Of a DNA stretch of 64,000 nt, positions 45,062 to 55,707 are shown piece after piece. Each line of letters opens with the position of its first letter. The stretch's first letter is position 1. The translations under genes were made by a program, and so were the position numbers. The stretch is taken from positions 37,281 through 101,280 of the forward strand of contig RPFO01001541.1 of assembly GCA_009746045.1 (NCBI GenBank), read 5' to 3'. The notes beneath the pieces were generated by a model that saw only the letters and a program-made list of their open reading frames with translations, was not told the DNA's origin and searched no databases. The DNA is from Mesostigma viride (taxonomy: Eukaryota > Streptophyta > Mesostigmatophyceae > Mesostigmatales > Mesostigmataceae).

Positions 45062-45805
45062 TGCTTGATTTTCTTGCGCCAACGGCCGTTGCAATTTGGA
45101 AATTAGGGTGTTATTTTTTTTTTGCCCAACGGCCGTCGGAACCTTGAAATTAGGGTGTGATTTTCATGCGCCAACGGCCGTTGGAACCCGTAAATTAGGG
45201 TGTGATTTTCATGCGCCAACGGCCGTCGGAACCTTAAAATTAGGGTGTGATTTTCATGCGCCAACGGCCGTTGGAACCTGGAAATTAGGGTGTTATTTTT
45301 CTGTCGCCAACGGCCGTTGGAACCTGGAAATGAAGGTGTCATTTTTCTCGCGCCAACGGCCGTTGGAAACTGGAAATTAGGGTGTGATTTTCATGCGCCA
45401 ACGGCCGTTGGAACCTGGAAAATAGGGTGTGATTTTTCTCGCGCCAACGGCCGTTGGAACCTGGAAAATAGGGTGTCATTTTTCTCGCGCCAACGGCCGT
45501 TGGAACCTGGAAATTAGGGTGTGATTTTTCTGCGCCAACGGCCGTTGGAACCTGGAAATTAGGGTGTGATTTTCATGCGCCAACGGCCGTTGGAACCTGT
45601 AAATTAGGGTGTGATTTTCATGCGCCAACGGCCGTTGGAACCTGGAAATTAGGGTGTTGGCCAACGGCCGTTGGAACCTGGAAATTAGGGTGTGATTTTC
45701 ATGCGCCAACGGCCGTTGGAACCTGGAAATTAGGGTGTGATTTTCATGCGCCAACGGCCGTTGAAACCTGGAAATTAGGGTGTTATTTTTCCGGCGACGG
45801 CCGTT
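45062..45805. repeat. 46-bp palindrome satellite array (intron 1)
   Basis: About 17 units of 45-46 bp: gattttcttgcg or gattttcatgcg, then CCAACGGCCGTTGG, then aacctggaaattagggtgt. A few cores are mutated (GTCGG, TTGCA). The outer TTTTC and GAAA words give each unit an extended inverted repeat. It occupies the 3' end of the intron before the 45,858 exon. Thr-Ala-Val-Gly ORFs are repeat translations. Confidence 0.97.
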
Positions 45806-45857
45806 GGAACATAGTACTGACCTTCCGGCTATCTGTATGTTTTTTGCATGTGATCAG

Positions 45858-47012
45858 GGGCGTCCGTCCAGGCCGAGAACGGAGGAAGAGCGGGAGAAGT
45901 GGGCTTACAAGATTGAACATAACTGTGCGGTGGCGCATCTCACAACATTTTTTGAGGACTGGCGCCAACGAGCACCGGGCACCGACTTATGGTCGGTTAT
46001 TGTGAAGACCTTTGAGAGGAAGGGGCTGCTGACGACACGTGCTGGAAATGCGAAGCCCAGCATTTTGGACTCCTGGGAGCCAGCGCCGTCCTCTCAAGTG
46101 CACGACAAGAATCTAACTGACACCATACAGGCGGCGTTTCATCTGCGGCAGAAGATACGCCTAGTTCCAGACGATGTCGACATCGTGGGGGGGTCCGCGA
46201 TTGCGACTCAAGTACGGGCCCCCACGGAGAACTTGTGCCAACTCCCGGAACTCATGCGGCACCGGACGGTGACGGTGCGGAATTGTAGGGGGCTCGCGCC
46301 GTGGTTCGTGGGGGCCGGCACAAGTCTGACAAAAGCAAAATGTGCCGTGCCGATCTTCCGGTTTGCGTGGCAGGTGCTGGCAGACCGTGATCCAGGTCTC
46401 TACAATTTATGGGTGCAGAGGAGTGAAAAGGTTCCTTACCACATTAAAATACTGACGGGGGACGACAGTGACCGTGCCGTGCAGAGGTTCGGATACTATC
46501 GTTCGCCAACGGCCGAGGAAGCCATGTCCATTCTCCGGACGGACTCCCTGAAGGACATGGCGGCCGCTTGCTCAGACGAGTTGATCACCATGGAGTTGGA
46601 TCCGTCCGAGTGGTCAAATGAATCTGAGCGTGAGGCAGTAGTTGACCTGACGAAATCCGCGCTGGGGAGCTTGAACATCTCGGACCATGCCGGCCTTAAG
46701 GGTAAATTTCGAGACCAGACGCCTTGCGTGTTTGTGCAGTTTGCCGTGCTGGACGGCAACCACTACACACAGATGTTGAAGTCCGTGATTTTCGAGGGCT
46801 CTGACGAGCAAGTGAGTACTGCGATAGCTGGCGAGATTGCGGGTAAACAAAAGGGCAAGTTCGTGGAGACAACCGACGAGGCGTTTGATTTGTGGAGGGG
46901 GTTGGTGAGGGACGCGGAGAAGTTCAAGTACACCAATCTGGACGTGCTCAAGGGCTGGGAGGTGGAGGGGGAAGCACTGATCCCGCCCATGAAGGACATG
47001 CGGACGCAAAAG
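45858..47012 (+). CDS. Large multi-exon gene, main exon (385 codons)
   Basis: Acceptor gtgatcag|ggg at 45,857/45,858; donor caaaag|gtaaat at 47,012/47,013. Both junctions are phase 0. The product begins GRPSRPRTEEEREKWAYK and includes HLTTFFEDWRQRAPGTDLW, FRFAWQVLADRDPGLYNLW and CVFVQFAVLDGNHYTQML. No domain is recognised. It is globular-looking, with mixed composition and no transmembrane segment. The partial palindrome gccaacggccgagg at 46,505-46,518 is in the coding sequence (SPTAEEAM). If introns are ignored the frame would stop at 47,054. The gene may encode a large DNA-interacting or unknown lineage protein. Confidence 0.65.
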
Positions 47013-47059
47013 GTAAATATAACGGATCGGGTGTGGGAACGTTTTAGGCACTAGATGTT

Positions 47060-47535
47060 ATTTTTCTTGCGCCAACGGCCGTTGGAACCTGGAAATTAGG
47101 GTGTGATTTTTCTTGCGCCAACGGCCGTTGGAACCTGGAAATTAGTGTGTGATTTTTCTTGCGCCAACGGCCGTTGGAACCTGGAAATTAGGGTGTCATT
47201 TTTCCTGCGCCAACGGCCGTTGGAACCTGGAAATTTGGTTGATATTTTTCTTGCGCCAACGGCCGTTGGAACCTGGAAATTCGGTCGACATTTTTCTTGC
47301 GCCAACGGCCGTTGGAGCCTGGAAATTAGGGTGTGATTTTTCTTGCGCCAACGGCCGTTGGAACCTGGAAATTAGGGTGTGATTTTTCTTGCGCCAACGG
47401 CCGTTGGAACCTGGAAATTAGGGTGTGATTTTTCTTGCGCCAACGGCCGTTGGAACCTGGAAATTAGGGTGTGATTTTTCTTGCGCCAACGGCCGTTGGA
47501 AACTGGAAATTAGGGTGTGATTTTTGTTCGGGAAC
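47060..47535. repeat. 46-bp palindrome satellite array (intron 2)
   Basis: Ten units of 46 bp: tttttcttgcg, CCAACGGCCGTTGG, aacctggaaattagggtgtga. It fills most of intron 2 (47,013-47,629). Cores are at 47,072, 47,118 and every 46 bp after. It ends at a degenerate unit (gggaacggccgatc). Confidence 0.97.
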
Positions 47536-47629
47536 GGCCGATCTTCCAAAGTGTAAGGACAAAATGTCATGTCGTGTGTTGTATGACCGTTTTTTGTCTC
47601 AAACACTGATTCACATTTCATGCATGCAG

Positions 47630-50039
47630 GGGAGAGAGGCGCATCGGAGGGTTGCCCTGATCGGAGGGGGGCTGAATGCAGAAGACGAGGCCGTTTCCAA
47701 AAAGTCGAGGGGGACGGCGCTGCTGGAAGTGCACAACTATTTCAAGACGCACATGGAGGAATCCTGGGATAAGCCGGAGGTGCCCCTTCAGGACCAGAAA
47801 GAAATATGGAATTTGATTCATGGGGTTTCAAGCAGCACTGAGAAGGCAAGGAAGGACGGGGAGGGGGAGGAGGGTGGTGAGGAGCGGGTTGGAGGGCGAT
47901 TGAACGAGGGTGGTTTGTCCGAATCGGAGAAAACCCAAGTCTACGACTTCATCTCGGCTGTGAAGGATGAAACGGTCGCTCCGAACGACGACAGTAGATG
48001 TGGAATGCCGATTGAGGACAAGGTGGCCAAGGAGCTTGCAGAGTTTCTGGACATCGTGGCAGCGGACAAGCTGGACGGGGAGGGAAGGGTGATGAGGAAG
48101 GGGGGGGGATCAAACAGGAAGGGTGGAGGAGTCTAGCCCGCTTTCGATTCTGGCCGTCTATCATGGCAACCGTGAAGGCCAAACACGTTCCTCCTCAGTG
48201 CTTGTATGACCTGACATACATGGCCAAGATCTTCTGCGAGGTGATTGTCCAGCTTTTCCTGATCTACAACCGCGATTTGGGGAAATACCCCGAACCACGC
48301 CACCTCGGCTGGTTGCCGATGCAGCCTTCGGAAGCCGACAGCGCCCTTGAGAGGGTGGCCGATACGGTCGCTGTAGCTGCCAAGAGACTAAGGGCGGTTA
48401 TCAGGCCAACGGGGAGGGACGATTCCACCTTCCCACTTGCACTGCTGGAGAGGACGAATTTTTGGACGACCCACAAGGAGGAAACGAAATGGTGGGTCCT
48501 GATTGCGCCCGAACCCCCAACCGAACAGGCTGTGGTGCCCCAACCCGTACAGCCTGTGGCGGGGGCTGTGGCGGTGACGGGGGCTGTGCCGGAGGAAGGC
48601 CAAGCCGAACATGCGGAGGCAGAGGACGTCCAGTCGGGTCGCCAAAAAAAGGTGGGGGAGAAGCGGGAACCCCCGCGGAAGTTTGGGTCGGAGGAGCTGG
48701 CATCCGAAATCGAGCAGCAGGGCCCGTGGATTTCTAAGAAAGTTTACGGGTCTGACGGGGACACGACCTGTGAGTTCATGATGAAGACTTTCGCGTGGGA
48801 GAAAAGCGATGGGCCGACACGGTTGGCTCAAGTGGTACTTAATGCAATGGAGGGGTTCGAATTTGTTGTGAAGAGGAAGGGGGGGTGAACCAGCCGGATA
48901 TCAAGAATGGGATATGGCTGCTGAATTTGGAACACCACGCGAAGCTGTGGAATGATGAGGAATTGTTGAAGGGTCGAACGGGTGCGTGGGTGGAGAAAAG
49001 GGACTGGAAGGCGGCGAAGGATTGTGGAGATTTCAATGGTGTGAAGGACGCCTGGTCGTCGTACCTAGGCGATTTTACGGGATTCTTCAACCCACCCGTG
49101 ATCTTCATTGGGTCAAAGGAGCAGGTGGATGGGTTTAAGGTCCTTCTGAAGGTACTTGGGAAGCGGCCTGAGGGGGAGGATATTTCCAATCCCAACGGCC
49201 GTTCGGGCAAGGAAATTGCGGGTGCAGCCCAGAAGCGTCCGCTGGAGACGGCAGGCGCTGGCACCAAAAAGAAACGCCGGAAGCGCGCCGCCTCGGAGAC
49301 CCCCTCGGCCGAAGACGTCTCAATGGGGGATGATGAGGATGTCGGGTCACATGGGGGTGATGATGGGGAGGAGGTTGGTGATGATGGTGCCGGCGATGAT
49401 GAGGGGGGCGGGAATGAGGGTGGTGATAAGGGGGGCGGGTCGGACGGAGAGGGGGGGGTTCGAAGGGCGGAGAGGGGGGCGGGTCGAAGGGCGGAGAGGG
49501 GGGGGGTCGAAGGACGGAGAGGGGGGCGGGTCGAAGGGCGGAGAGGGGGGGGGTCGAAGGGCGGAGAGGGGGGCGGGTCGAAGGACGGAGAGGGGGCGGG
49601 TCGAAGGGCGGAGAGGGGAGGGGGTCGAAGGACGGAGAGGGGGGCGGAGAGAAGGGCGGAGAGGGGAGGGGGTCGAAGGGCGGAGAGGGGGGCGGGTCGA
49701 AGGGCGGAGAGGGGGGCGGGTCAAAGGGTGGAGAGGGGGGCGGGTCAAAGGGCGGAGAGGGGGGCGGGTCCAAGGGCGGAGAGGGGGGGGAGAGAAGGGT
49801 GGAGAGGGGGGCGGGTCAACCGGCGCATCGGGGGAAGGGGGGAAGGGCGGAGAGGGGGGCGGGTCGACCGGCGCATCGGGGGAAGGGGGGAAGGAGGGGG
49901 GGGAGGGGAGGGAGGCTCGAAGGGGAATTCGGGGGCGTCGGGGGGGGGATGTTGGGGCGTGCCGTCGACTACTGCAAAAAGCTCCTTTCGCCTGGCGGGC
50001 ACGTTCGATCAAGAGCAACGGCTAGTCATCTGTCAAAGG
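47630..50039 (+). CDS. Large multi-exon gene, long exon in several frames
   Basis: Acceptor catgcag|ggg (47,629/47,630, phase 0); donor caaagg|gtaagt (50,039/50,040). Open frames follow one another: to 48,136; 48,163-48,888, open back to the preceding G run; and 48,889 onward. The last changes again in the G-rich minisatellite to the frame ending HLSKG. Changes occur at nine G (48,100-48,108), seven G (48,879-48,885) and in 49,440-49,915, all of the sign expected if one G is missing. Visible segments include CLYDLTYMAKIFCEVIVQLF, an Ala/Val/Pro/Glu linker, and a basic KKKRRKRAASE followed by an Asp/Gly-rich acidic stretch. Function unknown. It may be one continuous exon with miscounted G runs, or a degenerating gene. 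Confidence 0.5.
49440..49915 (+). repeat. G-rich minisatellite inside an exon
   Basis: About 18-20 imperfect units like gaagggcggagaggggggcg with ggtc spacers (20-27 bp). It codes for Arg/Gly/Glu-rich repeats in one frame. Runs of 5-8 G vary among units, so frame cannot be tracked reliably through it. Strong G-quadruplex potential. Confidence 0.9.
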
Positions 50040-50158
50040 GTAAGTTAATCTGAGTGAATATGGTCGGTTAAATTATGATGTTTGCATATTCCCAAGTTTG
50101 ATTTGCGATTGTAATGATAACTAATTGCGCCGCTCGTCATTGCTTGTCTCACACACAG

Positions 50159-50975
50159 GTGACGAGTCTGAAGAGGAGCCGCCAAAGGATGACGCGCATG
50201 GCGGCCCACCCAAAGGGTTTGAGGAAGATTCGGAAGAATCGGAAGAATCGGAACCTGAGGAAGCGCCACAAAGACGTGTCACAGTTACCGCAACCCAGCC
50301 CAAGCCACTAGACAAGAAAGTGCCACCACCAAGTTGGCAGCCGTGGATGGAGAATCTGGAAGGTGTGGGGGGGGGAAACGGGTCGTGCCCCGCTCGCCTG
50401 TTGGATGTCCGGTTTCGGTATTGTGCAAGCACGGCGGTGAATTTTGCCAGTATCGGAAGAACCAATCCCAGCGCCTTGATACGTTGTGGAAGCCCACGTG
50501 GGCTGCTGATTCGGTGGCTAAACTCAATGCAGACCCAATGAAGCTGGCACACATGCCTGATTTCCACGTCGACACGTTCCTGGTGCATGGAGTCGTTCGA
50601 AAGGTGGATAAAACGGGCGTGTGGTACGTTAAATTTTGGGCAGAAGGGTGTGACGAAAAGGGAATCTGGATTAATGGGGAGCAGGGGACGATGCCCAACA
50701 TAATTTTCAAGGTACAACAAGACGAGATGCGGAACTGTTTCAAGCCACCTGAGGGAACGTATTTGGAGTGGTGGATGGACAAGGGGTTCCTGGCGACCAG
50801 ATCTTCCCCAGCGACCAGATCTTCCCCACGACTCCAAGAGAAGGGGGGAGACCAAGCCGCAGGGCAGGGCAAACGAAAACCTCAAGGGAAGGCTGGCGCA
50901 GATGTGCGGGAGGGGGGTGTAAAGAAGCCCAGCGGACGGGCACCTGTAAAGAAACGCCTGTTAGTAGGTAGTTAG
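50159..50975 (+). CDS. Large multi-exon gene, 3' exon
   Basis: A 119-bp intron (50,040-50,158, gtaagt...cacacag) precedes it. Joining in phase 1 gives SKG|DESEEEPP. The first frame (acidic, then PEEAPQRRVTVTATQPKPLD) runs to nine G at 50,367-50,375. It then passes to a second frame with EFCQYRKNQSQRLDTLWKPT, VHGVVRKVDKTGVWYVKFWA and a Lys/Arg-rich tail (GKRKPQGKAG...PVKKRLLVGS) ending at 50,975. The VVRKVDKTGVWYVKF part looks like a small beta-barrel (Tudor/agenet/chromo-like), comparable in style to the tail of the minus-strand transposase-like gene. This is a resemblance only. Confidence 0.55.
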
Positions 50976-50979
50976 ATAG

Positions 50980-51660
50980 CTTGATCTGAACTCGTGTACA
51001 TTTGTAAACATCGATCTGTACATCTGTCTCCAGAGCATTCACTTGAATATTCAAAGTTCAAGTGGGAATTACTGGTTGGGTTGTGCACAGGCTTGTGCAC
51101 AATTTTGGCAATAATTATAATTCGTTCTATAAATAGAACTAGCGGGGTCGTGGAGAGGGTTGTGCAATTGTAAATAATCTACAACTTGTCTCACTTGCTT
51201 ACCCTCCGAGTGCATGACACTATGACAAAAACAGCCAATTTTACCCCGACTTGAATAAATTTTAATAAATGTTAATAAATTTTAATAAATTTTAATAAAT
51301 TTAAGCAATCTAGTAATGAAAAGTGCACGCGGAAAGCGCACTAGTGACCAAATTGCATGAAATGGTAATGATTTCATGTGGAAACGCATTCACAATGAGC
51401 ATCAATTGTCATGTATTTGTTGAAATGGCGTCTCCTCAAGTAATAAAATTTGGCATGGGTATTGTAGATTGATTGTGGGCCCCCCCTAATATTAGCATAT
51501 AGGCTCCAGGTAGGAGCAGTTCAATGATGATTCAACATTTTGTACTGCAGTGCTCCGGCTTCAGGCTGGTTGTTGGTGCGATGGTGGTTTGCAACTTGCA
51601 AGAACGTCAATTAAGCGGAAAAGACGATGCCTGACGCCAGACCTCCGGTGTCAGAATCAA
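50980..51660. other. Downstream AT-rich sequence, no gene
   Basis: Contains a short (TTAATAAATT)-type repeat at 51,253-51,302 and otherwise nothing I can identify. No palindromes from here to the right end. Confidence 0.6.
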
Positions 51661-51664
51661 CAAC

Positions 51665-52425
51665 TGTAACAGAATAAAATGGTGGTCTCTGCTCCACTGT
51701 ATGCACAGATCTTTTACCTCCTGTCATTAAAGACAGAACGGACTTATCAAACCCCAAGAGACAGGGGAGATTCCTAGCACTCTCCAGGAATCGTAGAGGG
51801 TGGTCGTTTCCCGTCTAGAGGCCATTCCTACGAGACGGTATACTTACGCGGTAGAGAGCGGTGGTCCCCTTAAATTGGTCGGGCGTCTCTCTGCTTGTTC
51901 ATACAGACACAAGACTTCCTGTCTATCGGATATGGCTGTCCAATAACAGGGCCTGAAGTGAGCATGTTTGGTTACTAGAAATAACTTCACATAATTGGGG
52001 GCCATCCGCCTGATGGCTATGGTGACAAACAGGCTTGCAAAGTTTATGTCTTCACCGACACAGAGGAGTCCAACGCAATCCTACAGGTCTCAGCCAATCA
52101 GAACACAGATGAACCGGTAAGGTTCTCTATATATATACTTTACACCCCTAACTTACGAAAGATACGTACTAACTGACATCAGTCAGATTAATTACACATA
52201 GATTCCAATGTACTGTCCCGTACCGTCCAGGGCCCAACACAAAGGACCATCAAAAGGGCACTCCGCATATAAGTCCCAAAAAGTCAAGTCAGGCCAGGAA
52301 TCATAACACTTTGGCCGTACAAAGCCATTTACACTGAACCCTGAACTACAAGTTCGCGTCCACTTGGATGTAGTAACAGTACATACACACTGTCAGAAAA
52401 TACTGTTACATTCAATACTGTTACA
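51665..52425. mobile_element. Solo LTR with 5-bp target duplication
   Basis: 761 bp starting TGTAACAG and ending CTGTTACA, a perfect 8-bp terminal inverted repeat with canonical TG...CA. It is flanked by acaac on both sides (51,660-51,664 and 52,426-52,430). It contains a TATA-like ctatatatat near 52,122. No internal retrotransposon sequence, primer-binding site or second LTR is adjacent, so it is a solo LTR left by recombination. Superfamily cannot be assigned. The flank is caac-rich, which slightly weakens the duplication. Confidence 0.75.
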
Positions 52426-52430
52426 ACAAC

Positions 52431-54117
52431 AACAACCTGACGCCGCCACGCCGGCCTGAAAGTTGATCCGTCTTCCTAGAATCAACCAATAGTTGGTTAC
52501 AAGTTCTCTGCGTAAGTTGTAAGTACAGCATGGTCAAAGCGGACTCCTGCACTAATAATCAAGCGCCGGACCACGCTAGCGGATCACCAGAGCACCGGAC
52601 CGGCGGAAAGAGTGCATTCCTGAAACTTTTCCTTGGCGCCGCCCTCGAAATTTGACCGGAGTGCACTCCGTCGACAAAATTCTGGCGCCGGACACATTTT
52701 TCCCGTTTTTGGGTGCGATCGCTCCACGTCCCGAGGTGCCGCGCAGGACCGGTGACGGAGTGTGCTGTTTTGCCTGGATGTCCCCCCTCCTGCGGCTTGT
52801 TGACGTTGTGCTCCCCCGGCCACCGCTGCCGCACCCAACTCGTGGACCGCAAACTTAGCTCTAATCAGATCCTTCAGTGCACTTTCCGCTCCCTTGAATT
52901 AAGGACGGCCCCCATGCACTATGCTCTAGGTCATTGTCAGCTATGCCCCACATGCTGGGCACGCTGCCGAAGACCGCGAAGCGTTTTTCAACCAGTTGCT
53001 CGACCTTGATTGAGAGACAGATCCCACGTCAATACATCGTTGCGATCTTGGCCGGTGGATGCCGATGCGACCCTGCCTGCGTGGGTCGCGGGGGCTGCAT
53101 GGCCGCGCCTAACTGATATGTAGTAATGCCAACACCCCAGCCCTCCTTGAGCAACTATTGGCACTGAGGGTGACTTGACAGCTGCCAATACGCCGTTTGC
53201 TAAGCCGCCTGATGCGCTAGTGACCTTTGTGGGCCCTGTGCGCAGCCCAGGCGGCTGGCTCTGACAGTACTCCCCCGCCTGCGGTGTACGTTGTTTGCTT
53301 GGACTACATACATACTTGTGTGCAAGTGCAGGCGTTCTTCCGTAATTGATGCCCGTATGCTGACCACCCCAAGTGTCACATCGGATCACCGCATGGTCAC
53401 CGCAACTACGTCTTCCTGAAGGCCCCGAAGCGCCGCCGCCCCCTCCCACGCCCTGATTGGACCTGCCTACGCCCCGTCCGCAGGCGCCGGGACGGCATTG
53501 AAGGGGTCGTCAGAGAAGGAGAAGCCGTGCGACGCAATCAGGTCCGCCTTCGAGGCTGCGCAACTTTTGATGTACCTGGAGGTTGGATGCCGAATATTAA
53601 CGCGGCCTGGATCTCACGGCACCCTACGCACTGCATGTTCTGATGCGATGATCGATCGATCTTGGAGCCCTCTCAGCCATGCTCCCTGTCAGAGCAACCC
53701 CGCGCCCGCCCAGCCCTGCCATACATGATGTACCTGCGCGATGCCTGGCTGGGTGGTCTCGGCCCGCCCGGCGGGCGCTATACTGCGCAGGCCCGCCGCC
53801 GCGGGGAGCACCTGTACCGGCCGAACCATGAGCGGCTTACTCAAGCATAAACTGCCGCGCGCACACACGGGGCCGGAGGAGGTGGAGACACTAGCTAGCT
53901 TGCCGCCGAGATCAATCCGGCCACACGGCCGGCCGCCAAACAGCATGCACAAGGCGACATCAGCGGTCTCTCGACTGTCTCACCGGATGCCTGGACACGC
54001 AAAGGGCTGACATCCCGGGCACGCGCGGCCCCAGTGGACGCCTTGAGCTTTGGTTCAGCTCCCATGCACGCCGATTTCAGTTTAGGCGAGAGACAAACGT
54101 GCAGCATGCGCGCCTCG
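52431..54117. other. No gene recognised
   Basis: GC-rich, with scattered short ORFs on both strands lacking start context or recognisable motifs. Possibly old transposon debris. Confidence 0.5.
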
Positions 54118-55705
54118 GAGCTCAGATCTTTTGTGTCTGAGCCCCAAATTCGGTCAGACCACTTGCATTCGATGCGCCTTTTTTGATACGCACATGCCAG
54201 TATAATCGGTTACGGCTGAAACGCAGTATTGCCAAAGTTACGCACGTGACAAGCAGCTATGACGACCCCAAAAGCAAAACGGGGTTTGGAAAAGGAGCTT
54301 TCCGGCTCCCAGCCCAACCCACTCGCCATCGTCCTTGCCCAGCCGCCTGGGCTCGCAACATTGCCAGCAAACCCATCGCCAAGCGCCTCGCCCGAGCCCA
54401 AGAAACCCTGCCACGAACACAAATGGCGACATTACCTACCAGATTACGACCGCTTTTCTTTTCAGCACTGGCTGCAGCTTACCACAGAAGAATGCGCCGA
54501 AATAGTGCGTTTCTTAGCACAGGAACGCAAGCTCCATGGGGCCACAGCGCCCATCCCCGCCGACAACCAGGATGCGTTCCATACCAGGCCAGAGCTCCAA
54601 CAACGCCTCGCCATCCTGTGCAGCTTCTACCAGCTACCTATGCACAAAATCGACGCCAAGATCCGCGCCCCAGCCCAGCCTGCGCGGCCGACAGCCACCT
54701 CGGCTTCCTCCCTCTGCAAGGATGACATCCGAGCAGTGCTGGAGGAGCACGTGACCTGGCCGTTGGCCGAGAACTCTGACCTCGCTGAACACGACGCTCA
54801 ACACGGTCGAGGCCCGGGTCTCCAATGTGGAAACCAAGGTCGTCCACAAGCTTCAGCCCCAGTTCACGACGCTGCACACCGCGGCGCAGGCATCTGAGAC
54901 GCACGCTGCACTTGTCTCTCGCCTTAACCAGGTGGAGGGCAAGTGCGGCGTGCTCATGAAGAAGCTTGAAGCCATCACCGCCCACACCGAGGCCCTTGCC
55001 TCACAGGTCCCAAAGATAGCGGAGCAGACGGCCACCATCGCATCCCAGCCACCCCGGCTGGATGCTGGTGACCTCCCGCCCCTCTCCTATGCGGACCTGC
55101 TGCGGACAGCGACCGCCTCCACCACCGACGCCATCGCTACGAAGCTCCAGGAGCTTGAAGACCTTCGCCAGGCTCAACAACGGGAGGCCACCGACCGCGC
55201 CCGCCGCGACTGCCGGGTGGTGCTGCGTCGCTTCCCCCAGAAGCCAGGTGAGACGTCAACCTCCCTTGCCGACGAGCTTAAGGACCAGCTCCTTACCCTC
55301 ATGGGCCTGGTAGGTGAGGTAGAACTGCGTGGGTGCCACCGCCTTCCCCACTCACGGGACAAGGCGGCTCCCCCACCAGTCCTGCTCACCTTCCCCTCCC
55401 GTGAGGACAAGCAGCGGTTCCTCTCTCGTCGCAAGCGGTTGCACGACCTCACCTGGACGCTGGACGACGACCTGACCCCCGCTCAGCAGCAGCAGCGACG
55501 TGACCTGTGGCCTGAATACCTCCGCCACAAGCAAGACCCCCAGAAGCCCAAGGTGTACTGGAGGGGCGGGGACCTGATGATCAACCACAAGATGTGGACG
55601 CCCCCAGCGGGCTAGAATAGCTTGTAGCCCTAGCTTTACTTCAATGGTAGTCCCTGCATGCCGCCATGGCAGCCATGCTTAGAATGTTTGCCTAGTTGTG
55701 CCACC
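54118..55705 (+). mobile_element. L1-like non-LTR element, ORF1 region (copy 1)
   Basis: The boundary is inferred by comparison with the inverted copy at 61,930-63,553. Similarity begins at a short hairpin (ctcagatcttttgtgtctgag) and runs through the ORF to about gcctagttgtgcca after it. No reverse transcriptase follows, so this is an ORF1-only or truncated element. Confidence 0.75.
54259..55615 (+). pseudogene. L1 ORF1p-like protein, frameshifted (copy 1)
   Basis: A starting frame (MTTPKAKRGLEKEL, Pro/Ala-rich) runs to about 54,780. A one-base insertion relative to copy 2 (gagaactctgacctcg versus gagcagctgacatcg) then moves the reading to the frame ending at 55,615. The second part has a coiled-coil heptad region and an RRM-like segment (CRVVLRRFPQKPGE, RGCHRLP, VLLTFPSREDKQRFL). 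It ends with the L1 ORF1p C-terminal-domain pattern (DDLTPAQQQQRRDLWPEYL, INHK). Such proteins are RNA chaperones of LINE ribonucleoprotein particles. The ATG follows agcagct. Confidence 0.8.
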
Positions 55706-55707
55706 TT

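Noticed and set aside
40107-45106. ORFs above 1,500 codons (Pro-Cys, Leu-Ser, Gly-Gln repeats)
   Set aside because: They are translations of the CCTTGT hexanucleotide on both strands; the tract lies in an intron.
47096-47382. Thr-Ala-Val-Gly repeat proteins in the 46-bp arrays
   Set aside because: The repeated peptide is the palindrome unit translated; the arrays are intronic.
12383-50975. Region as an endogenous giant-virus segment
   Set aside because: F-box and MYND genes plus hairpin-like intergenic repeats fit that idea, but no capsid, polymerase, packaging ATPase or other hallmark gene was seen, and several genes have introns.
52559-53952. Short GC-rich ORFs on both strands left of the L1 element
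   Set aside because: Overlapping frames of similar length on both strands with no recognisable domain.
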